From Slackia sp. ZJ119 (GTDB taxonomy: Bacteria; Actinomycetota; Coriobacteriia; Coriobacteriales; Eggerthellaceae): a DNA stretch of 64,000 nucleotides. The position numbers were made by a program, and so were the translations under genes. Of this stretch, positions 55,434-64,000 are shown piece after piece. Each line of letters begins with the position of its first letter. Within the stretch, counting starts at the first letter, position 1. The notes under the pieces are model-generated. The model had not been told where the DNA came from. It ran no database searches and saw only the letters and a program-made list of their open reading frames with translations. The stretch lies in contig NZ_JAAKEN010000005.1 in the NCBI RefSeq assembly GCF_011039175.1, positions 1 through 64,000 of the forward strand, in the 5' to 3' direction.

Positions 55434-58400
55434 ACCGGCCCTCCGAACAGCTCCAACAGCTCGCTGCGCAAAACGGTGTTGGCCGAATCGACCCGCACCG
55501 GCAGCTCGGCCCGCAGCTTGTGGCCGTCGGGCTGGTGCACGAACAGCACCACGCCGTCGCGCCCCGGATACGACTTCAAAATGCGCTGCAGCCGCAGCGA
55601 GGTGTCCTGGTCCATCTGCTCCGGCGGCACGCGCAGCTCGAAGTAGTGCGGGCCGGCGTTTTCTTCGGACAGCTCCAGCGCCTCCACCTCAAACGCCATG
55701 ATCTGGTTGCCGCGGTCGGTGCATTCGAACTTGCCCTTGACCTTCACGATGGCGTCCTCGACGATGGCGTCGGCGTAGTCTTCGTATTTGAAGCAGATGC
55801 ACTCGACCGAGCCCGTCGTGTCCTCCAGCGAGAAGTTCGCCATTTTCGTGCCGCGCTTCGTCAGCTTCGTGACTACGGTCGATATCATGCCGACGAACGT
55901 GGCCGACTTTATTTCCTTGTCGCGCTCCGCCAAATCGCCTATCGAGTAGCGCGTCAGTTTCGCGATGTAGTCCTCATAGGGCCGCAGCGGATGGTCCGAC
56001 ACGTAGATCTTCATGATCTCTTTTTCGAACGACAGCAGCTGTCGCTTAGGCCACTCGACGCCGTCAGGCGCCGGCACGTCCTCTTCGAAGCCGGAGTCTT
56101 CCACATCGGCGAACAGGTCGAACATGGACACCTGCCCCGCGTCGCGGTCCTTCTGGCGCTTCGCCGCGCCTTCGAGCAGGCCCGTTTCGTCCACGAAGTA
56201 CATGAGCTGCTTGCGCGTGTAGCCCGTCGAGTCGAACGCGCCGCCTTTGATGAGCGCTTCCAAGGTCTTGCGGTTGTAGCACTTCCAATCCACGCGGTTC
56301 ACGAAGTCGTGCAGGCTCGTGTAGGGCCCGTTCTTCTCGCGCTCTTCGATGATGGCCTCGGCCACGTTGCGCCCCACCCCGCGCACGCCGACCAGGCCGA
56401 AGCGAATGCCCTCGTCGACCGGCGTGAATTCGGCGTTGGACGAGTTGATGTCCGGCGGCAGCACCGGCGTGCCGTTGTGGTTGCAGCTGGCGATGTAGCG
56501 GATGAGCCGGTCGGTATTGCCCATGTAGCTCGACAGCACGGCGGCCATGTACTCGTTGGGGTAATGCGCCTTCAAGTACGCCGTGCGCATGACCAAAATG
56601 GCGTAGGCGGCGGAATGAGACTTGTTGAACGCGTACTTCGCGAACTTCTCGGCGTCTTCCCAGATCTTCTTCGCGATTTCCAGCGAAAAGCCGTTTTCGA
56701 CCGCGCCGGTGTTCCAGTCTTCCTGCAGCGCACGCATGACGTCGAGCTTCTTTTTGCCCATGGCCTTGCGCAGCTTGTCGGCCTTGCCGGCGGAAAAGCC
56801 CGACATGGCCATGGAGATCTGCATGATCTGTTCCTGGTAGACCATGGTGCCGAACGTCTCTTCCAAAATGGGACGCAGACGCTCGTCGTAGTAATGGATG
56901 GCCGTCTTGCCGCTGGCCACCTTGATGTAGTCTTCCACCATGCCCGATTCCAGCGGGCCGGGACGATTGAGCGCGATGGATGCGACGACGTCGGAGAAGC
57001 GCGTGGGTGGCAGGCGGGCGAAAAGGCTGACATAGAGCGACCCTTCCACCTGGAACAGGCCGTCCATGTTGCCGGACTGCATGAGCTCGAACGCCTTCGC
57101 GTCGTCGGTGGGAATCTCTTCGGGGACGACCTTCGTGCCGTAGCGCTCTTCGATGTTGCGGCACGCCCGCGACAGCACGCCCAGCGTGCGCAGGCCCAAG
57201 AAGTCCATCTTGAGCAGGCCCAGGTCAGGCGTGTAGTGACCGTCGTACTGGGTGATGATCATGCCGCCTTTGGTGTCGCGCTTCATGGGCACGTGGTCAG
57301 ACATCGGGTCGCGGCAGATGATGGTGGCGCACGCGTGCACGCCCTCGCCGCGCACGTGGCCTTCGATGGACTTCGCGGCGTCGATGACCTGCCGCACGTC
57401 CTCCTCGGTTTCGTAGGCCTTCTTCAGGTCGGGGTTGGTGGCAAGCGCCTTGTCGATGGTGATGCCCAGCTCGTCGCCGATCATCTTGCAGATGCGGTCG
57501 CCCACGCCGTACGGGTAGTCGAGCACGCGCGCCGCGTCGCGCACGGCGTTTTTCGCCTGCAACGTGCCGAAGGTGATGACGCCGGACACGTGGTCCTCGC
57601 CGTAGACCTCCTTGATGTGCTCGATGACTTCGCCGCGCCGCTCGTCCTCGAAGTCGACGTCGATATCGGGCATCTCCACGCGCTCAGGCGACAGGAAGCG
57701 TTCGAACAGCAGGCCGTTGGTGAGCGGGTCGAGGTCGGTGATGCCCATCGCGTAGGCCACGATGGCGCCTGCCGCGCTGCCGCGGCCCGGACCGACGCCG
57801 ATGCCCTGGCTGCGGGCCCATTCGATGTATTCCTGCACGATGAGGAAGTACGCCGGAAAGCCCTGCTGGATGATGACCGACATCTCGTAGTCGGCGCGTT
57901 CCTGCGCGTCCTGCGGCACCGGAACGCCGTAGCGGCGCTCGAGGCCTTCCTGCACGCGCTTGCGGAACCAGCTCTCTTCCGTTTCGCCTTCCGGCAGCGG
58001 GAAGCGCGGCAAAATGGAGTCGCGCTCCAGCACGACGTTGCACTTTTCAGCCACTTCGACGGTCGTGTCGCACGCCTCGGGAAACTCCGCCAGCGCCTCG
58101 CGCATTTCCTCTTCGGTCTTCATGTAGAACTGGTCGTTCTCGAAACGCATGCGGTTCGTGTCGTTGAGGATGGAGCCCGTGCCGATGCACAGCATGATAT
58201 CTTGGCTGCGGGCGTCTTCGCGCGTGAGGTAGTGGAAGTCGTTCGTGGCGATGGTCTTCACGCCGGCCGCCTGCGCCACCTGGGTGAGCAGGCGGTTCAT
58301 TTCGGCTTGCGTGTAGCCGCCGTCGGTGCGGATGCCCTGGTCTTGCAGCTCGATGTAGAAGTCGCCCGGATCGAAGCAGCTGGCGAACTTCTGCGCCCAT

Positions 58401-58879
58401 TCCACGGCTTCGTTGAACTGCCCATTGTCGAGCAGGCGCGGAATGATGCCCGCGATGCACGCCGACGAGCAGATCATGCCCTTGCCGTATGTTTGCAGCA
58501 TGGAGAACGTCGTGCGCGGCTTGTAGTAGAAGTTGCTGACGTGCGACTCGCTGACCAGGCGCAACAGGTTGTGGTAGCCCTCGTTGGTCTTCGCGAGCAG
58601 CAGCAGGTGGTACAGGCGCGGCTTGGTGGAGGTGGACAGCGTCTCGTCGGTGGTGAAGTACACCTCGCAGCCGTAGATGGGCTTGACGCGAAAGCCCGTT
58701 TCCTTCTCGACGGTGTCGCAGGCGTCGGAAAGCTCCGGCACGCCGGACATGACGCCGTGGTCGGTGATGGCGACGGCCGGCATCTTGAGCTCGGCCGCGC
58801 GACGCACCATGTCCTTGATATGGGTGGCGCCGTCAAGCAGAGAATATTCCGTGTGGTTGTGCAAGTGAACAAAAGCCAT
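55418..58879 (-). CDS. dnaE: DNA polymerase III subunit alpha
   Basis: A 1153-residue C-family replicative polymerase. The N-terminal PHP domain (FVHLHNHTEYSLLDG) is followed by the palm with catalytic Asp in PDIDVDFEDERR, the fingers, a helix-hairpin-helix (GLVGVRGVGRN), and a C-terminal OB-fold (SATFVGMISTVVTKLTKRGT). The ATG at 58879 (MAFVHLHNH) has GAGGC ahead; a start 42 bases upstream is less likely. It overlaps truA. Confidence 0.98.
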   Translation of the reverse strand: MAFVHLHNHTEYSLLDGATHIKDMVRRAAELKMPAVAITDHGVMSGVPELSDACDTVEKETGFRVKPIYGCEVYFTTDETLSTSTKPRLYHLLLLAKTNEGYHNLLRLVSESHVSNFYYKPRTTFSMLQTYGKGMICSSACIAGIIPRLLDNGQFNEAVEWAQKFASCFDPGDFYIELQDQGIRTDGGYTQAEMNRLLTQVAQAAGVKTIATNDFHYLTREDARSQDIMLCIGTGSILNDTNRMRFENDQFYMKTEEEMREALAEFPEACDTTVEVAEKCNVVLERDSILPRFPLPEGETEESWFRKRVQEGLERRYGVPVPQDAQERADYEMSVIIQQGFPAYFLIVQEYIEWARSQGIGVGPGRGSAAGAIVAYAMGITDLDPLTNGLLFERFLSPERVEMPDIDVDFEDERRGEVIEHIKEVYGEDHVSGVITFGTLQAKNAVRDAARVLDYPYGVGDRICKMIGDELGITIDKALATNPDLKKAYETEEDVRQVIDAAKSIEGHVRGEGVHACATIICRDPMSDHVPMKRDTKGGMIITQYDGHYTPDLGLLKMDFLGLRTLGVLSRACRNIEERYGTKVVPEEIPTDDAKAFELMQSGNMDGLFQVEGSLYVSLFARLPPTRFSDVVASIALNRPGPLESGMVEDYIKVASGKTAIHYYDERLRPILEETFGTMVYQEQIMQISMAMSGFSAGKADKLRKAMGKKKLDVMRALQEDWNTGAVENGFSLEIAKKIWEDAEKFAKYAFNKSHSAAYAILVMRTAYLKAHYPNEYMAAVLSSYMGNTDRLIRYIASCNHNGTPVLPPDINSSNAEFTPVDEGIRFGLVGVRGVGRNVAEAIIEEREKNGPYTSLHDFVNRVDWKCYNRKTLEALIKGGAFDSTGYTRKQLMYFVDETGLLEGAAKRQKDRDAGQVSMFDLFADVEDSGFEEDVPAPDGVEWPKRQLLSFEKEIMKIYVSDHPLRPYEDYIAKLTRYSIGDLAERDKEIKSATFVGMISTVVTKLTKRGTKMANFSLEDTTGSVECICFKYEDYADAIVEDAIVKVKGKFECTDRGNQIMAFEVEALELSEENAGPHYFELRVPPEQMDQDTSLRLQRILKSYPGRDGVVLFVHQPDGHKLRAELPVRVDSANTVLRSELLELFGGPVWKAS

Positions 58880-59044
58880 GGGCAAGCCTCGATCTCTGAA
58901 GCGTGTTGGGAAAGTGCGCACGTAGTATGCTGAAGCTGCGTTGGTGCGATTCGCGTCATCGGTTTTCGGGCTTTATGATAGCAGCAACCACGCAAAAGCG
59001 CTTCGAACATCCTATGGAGATCGACGGGAGAATGCAGGAAGCGC

Positions 59045-59890
59045 TCACAGCCAGGGCACGACCTGGGTGCGGATGACCGCGTCGATCTGCCGCATGTCCA
59101 TCTCGTTTCCCGATGCATACACGTAGATGATGTTGCGCCACGGCACGATGCCTTCCCGCTCGTAATGGCGCCGCTTTCGCAGATGCCCTTCCACGTAGGC
59201 CGCAACGTCCATCATGCCGCAAAACTCCAGGTAGAACTCGCTTCCATCGGCGCCTTCAAACGTGAAGTCAGGGGAAAGGCTCACTCCGTCGGCGACTATG
59301 ACCTGCTCGTAGCGAAACGGGATGCCGTATTCGCGCAGCTTCTCGGCAATGAGCAGCTCGGCTTTGGAGCGCACGCGCAAGCCGAACGACGTCAATATGG
59401 TCAGCCCCTCAGAGTGCTTCATGCTGCGGCGGTAAGGCTGCAGCCCCCAGCTGGCATGCCGGCGGATCCTCTCGTCGGCATCGCCCCCAAGCACCCCTGG
59501 CCCGGCATCGGCCTTTACGTCGAAAAAGTCGCTGTCCGGCAGATCCCGGTAAGCCCGCGGCACCATAGCCAGAATCGCTTCAGGCGAGCAGGGCTTCCAG
59601 CGCCGGCACACATCGGCCAGCAGCTTTTCGTCGTAGCGCAGCGCCTGGACGGCCTTCTCAAGATACGCCTTGCGAGCAAGCTGGCGCCGCAAAGCCTGAT
59701 TTCGGCCGACGCCCTTGCGGCAATAGCAATCCTGGTCGTCGTTGTACGCCCAGTAATACCGGACGTCGCCGTTTTTGCTATGCGAGCATATGAGATGCCC
59801 GGCAGGAAGAGACGCCAGCTCGGCTTCATAGGCGACGCGCCGTTTCTGAATTTCGACGAGCATGGCATGCACAGTGTCTGGCGTCATCAG
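59045..59890 (-). CDS. PD-(D/E)XK-nuclease-like hypothetical protein
   Basis: A 281-residue protein. The C-terminal part (about 170-250) has the order of a PD-(D/E)XK fold: Glu177 in SKAELLIAEKL, Asp207 in SPDFTF and Glu221 in YLEFCGMMD, with the Lys of the motif replaced by Cys. This ExxG variant occurs in a family of gut Firmicutes and Actinobacteria proteins of unknown role. The N-terminal half is helical and starts MTPDTVHAMLVEIQKRR. AAGGAG precedes the ATG at 59890; an open frame extends to 60172 but has no RBS. It is a single gene between dnaE and the atp genes. Confidence 0.78.
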   Translation of the reverse strand: MMTPDTVHAMLVEIQKRRVAYEAELASLPAGHLICSHSKNGDVRYYWAYNDDQDCYCRKGVGRNQALRRQLARKAYLEKAVQALRYDEKLLADVCRRWKPCSPEAILAMVPRAYRDLPDSDFFDVKADAGPGVLGGDADERIRRHASWGLQPYRRSMKHSEGLTILTSFGLRVRSKAELLIAEKLREYGIPFRYEQVIVADGVSLSPDFTFEGADGSEFYLEFCGMMDVAAYVEGHLRKRRHYEREGIVPWRNIIYVYASGNEMDMRQIDAVIRTQVVPWL

Positions 59891-60280
59891 CGACTCCTTG
59901 CAATGACGAAGGGCGGGTTTGAGCATTTGCGCCCGAAAGGCCGGTTTCAGCTTCGCCGGAAAAAAGATATGAACCTCTGGCGCTGGTCGACTGCGTTTTT
60001 TACACCAAATGCTTCTGGCGCGGCCGATCGATTCCTTCAACTGGCGCTGGTCGCTTCGCATTTGATGCATTTTCTGCAGCTTTCGCCCGATTTCTGCATC
60101 ATATTCCAGCCCCTCTTCGCGCAGAGCGATCGTCACCGCAAACAATTGGTGCAAAAAACGCAATGGACCCACCTGAGAGGTTCATTTCTTTTTTCAACCT
60201 TCCAAGGCACCCCGCATCATACCCCTCGTATTTGCGAAAATGTAACCGCCCGTTTACATATGGAGGCTTTGTGTGCAAAA
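59891..60280. other. non-coding stretch upstream of the PD-(D/E)XK gene
   Basis: About 390 bases without a gene that I can support, of lower GC content than its surroundings. GGCGCTGGTCG occurs twice (around 59977 and 60043), and a short inverted repeat TGTAA...TTACA lies near 60240-60257. Promoter elements for the PD-(D/E)XK gene are expected here, but I see no clear pair. Confidence 0.4.
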
Positions 60281-60308
60281 AAGGAGGACCCCCGCAGGAG
60301 CCCTCCTT
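60281..60308 (-). terminator. terminator of the ATP synthase operon
   Basis: Stem AAGGAGG/CCTCCTT (60281-60287 with 60302-60308) is followed on the minus strand by TTTTTTG. It lies 60 bases past the atpC stop. Confidence 0.9.
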
Positions 60309-60367
60309 TCAAACAAGCGGCGTTCGTCCGCCATCGCGTTGCCAAACGGCGTCGATACCGCTGGCAG

Positions 60368-60777
60368 TTAGGCGGCTTGGGCCACCTTGACAAGCACCTC
60401 GTACCACGCCTTGTCGGCAAGAAGCGTGGTCTTGGCGGCTTCTTCGGCGCTCATGCCCGCAAGCATCGCTTCGACGTCAGCGAGCTTGGCCTTGGCATCG
60501 GCCACATCGATGTCGGCCTTCGCCTTGGCGCGGTCGGCCAAGATGATGACCTTGTGTCCGGACACCTGCACGTAGCCGCCCTGCACGACGATATGGGTCA
60601 CCTCGTCGCTGCCCGGGTTCTTGATGCGCACATCGCCGTCGGCCAGCGCCGACACCAAAGGCTCATGGCCCTTCAAAAAGCCCATTTCGCCTTCGACGCC
60701 CGGCACGACCACCATTTCGGCCTCGCTGGAATACAGCTGAGCTTCAGGCGTGACGATGTCGCATTGGTAGGCAGCCA

Positions 60778-60778
<1 letters not shown>
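60368..60778 (-). CDS. atpC: ATP synthase epsilon subunit
   Basis: A 136-residue F1 epsilon subunit of the central stalk, with the N-terminal beta sandwich (VTPEAQLYSSEAEMVVVPG, GEMGFLKGHEPLV) and C-terminal helical hairpin. It shares one base with the atpD stop (TAATG). It is the last gene of the atp operon, followed by a terminator at 60281-60308. Confidence 0.97.
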
Positions 60779-62229
<1,451 letters not shown>

Positions 62230-63138
62230 TTATTCCTCCAAAGCAGCTGCGCCACCGACGATTTCCGAAATCTCGGTCGTGATAGCGCCCTGGCGTACGC
62301 GGTTATACAGTCTGGTCAGCGTTTCAACCATCTCAGTGGCGTTGTCGGTTGCCGACATCATGGCGTTGCGACGTGCGCCCTGCTCGGCAGCCGCCGAGTC
62401 GATGAGCGCGTGGTAGATCGTCGTGCGCACGTAGCTGGGAAGCAGCCGATCGAGCACGGCTGCGGCATTCGGCTCGAAAATGACGTCGCCTTCGAGCTTC
62501 TGCTCCGCCGCTTCCTCGACCACGCCGTCCGTCGCCAGTTCGGCCTCGAGCGCATCGGTGTCCACCGGGAGCACGATCTCCTCGCGAAGCGTCTGCTCGG
62601 CAGCGTTCTTCGCGTGGTTGTACACCACGATGACCTCGTCGATGTCGCCCTGCGTGTAACCGTCGATGGCATACGCGGCAACGGACGCCGCCTCTTCCAC
62701 CGTCGGGTCGGCCGACAGGCCCGGGAAGCTCAGCACCGGATCCACCTTGCGATAGGTGAAATACCCGATGGCCTTCTTCCCGCATGCCACGAGCGAGACC
62801 TCGGCACCGCCAGCCCGCTTCTCCTGCATGAGGCGCTCCACACGGCGCAGCACGTTGCTGTTGAAGCCGCCCGCAAGGCCGCGGTCGGACACCACTGCAA
62901 TCAAAAGGACGTGTTTGACCTCGTCGTGCTTGCGCAGAAGCGCGTTCTCGGAGCCACCTACACGTTTGGCGACATTGGCCAGCATTTCGACCATGGACTC
63001 AGAGTACGGCGTGGCAGCCAAAACCCGCTCGCTTGCCTTGCGGATCTTGGCGGCAGCCACCATCTGCATGGTACGCGTGATCTGCTTCGTCGAGGAGACG
63101 GAGTTGATGCGCCGTTCGATATCGTGAAGGTTGGGCAT
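62230..63138 (-). CDS. atpG: ATP synthase gamma subunit
   Basis: A 302-residue gamma subunit, the rotor shaft of F1. The N-terminal coiled coil (IERRINSVSSTKQITRTMQMV) and C-terminal ATDNATEMVETLTRLYNRVRQ are typical. A DALEAELATDGVVEEAA insertion near residue 200 is rich in Asp/Glu and adds about ten residues. It lies 12 bases after atpA. Confidence 0.98.
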   Translation of the reverse strand: MPNLHDIERRINSVSSTKQITRTMQMVAAAKIRKASERVLAATPYSESMVEMLANVAKRVGGSENALLRKHDEVKHVLLIAVVSDRGLAGGFNSNVLRRVERLMQEKRAGGAEVSLVACGKKAIGYFTYRKVDPVLSFPGLSADPTVEEAASVAAYAIDGYTQGDIDEVIVVYNHAKNAAEQTLREEIVLPVDTDALEAELATDGVVEEAAEQKLEGDVIFEPNAAAVLDRLLPSYVRTTIYHALIDSAAAEQGARRNAMMSATDNATEMVETLTRLYNRVRQGAITTEISEIVGGAAALEE

Positions 63139-63150
63139 GATCTACCTACC

Positions 63151-64000
<850 letters not shown>

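Noticed and set aside
55367-58933. A 1188-codon open frame on the plus strand
   Set aside because: Antisense shadow of dnaE; no recognisable domain.
59890-60172. N-terminal extension of the PD-(D/E)XK-like protein to 60172
   Set aside because: No RBS, Arg/Lys-rich unlike the rest; the ATG at 59890 has AAGGAG ahead.

Overview
The window is GC-rich, gene-dense bacterial chromosome. Gene content and order point to the Coriobacteriia, most likely Eggerthellaceae (relatives of Eggerthella, Gordonibacter, Slackia). The pointers are a Tat-exported molybdopterin oxidoreductase with a 4Fe-4S partner, a complete molybdate ABC transporter, a TorD-type chaperone, amino-acid transporters (AGCS, NSS), Ala-rich DUF6273 lipoproteins, and a tRNA-dependent amidotransferase (gatCAB). 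The family call is an inference from gene content; no rRNA lies in the window.

Layout. Positions 1-420 hold a tRNA-Ala(GGC) gene whose 3' end is duplicated 164 bp away, with further short repeats. From 614 to 11628 almost everything is on the minus strand: a hypothetical, trhP-like U32 protein, cysS, ispF-ispD, clpC (with a CIRCE operator), lysS with an added C-terminal tRNA-binding domain, greA and tatA. A tRNA-Pro(CGG), an XRE regulator, purM, csp, a small hypothetical and ruvCAB follow. modABC (17854-21489) has an unusual ModB with a large exported N-terminal region and a ModE-like operator over its promoter. Then come ligA, a DUF308 membrane protein, an AGCS symporter with a structured leader, a RelB antitoxin and a tiny overlapping gene, and gatCAB.

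Positions 31070-46000 are the accessory part: a degenerate PARG-like protein, a DUF6273 lipoprotein, the molybdoenzyme with its ferredoxin subunit (33215-36949), an Ala-rich hypothetical, and a divergent plus-strand operon (two-winged-helix-like protein, TorD chaperone, polyferredoxin). A LysR regulator, a short LarE-like sulfur transferase, a 4Fe-4S aldo/keto reductase and a CDF cation exporter follow. modABC (molybdate), tatA (export), TorD (cofactor loading) and the ferredoxins would together support respiratory molybdoenzymes such as the one encoded here.

Positions 46264-64000 return to mostly housekeeping genes, all on the minus strand: a secreted nuclease lipoprotein, ychF, an NSS transporter, a 1208-residue Pro/Ala/Glu-rich protein of unknown role, truA, dnaE, a PD-(D/E)XK-like protein, and the ATP synthase genes atpC, atpD, atpG and part of atpA.

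The least explained items are three repeat families seen by eye: a 107-109 bp hairpin element whose arms diverge but still pair in both copies; a 74 bp repeat that also encodes the C-terminus of the LarE-like protein; and a 245 bp AT-rich segment bounded by 35 bp inverted repeats. Also notable are the giant low-complexity protein, the ModB fusion and the LysRS fusion.
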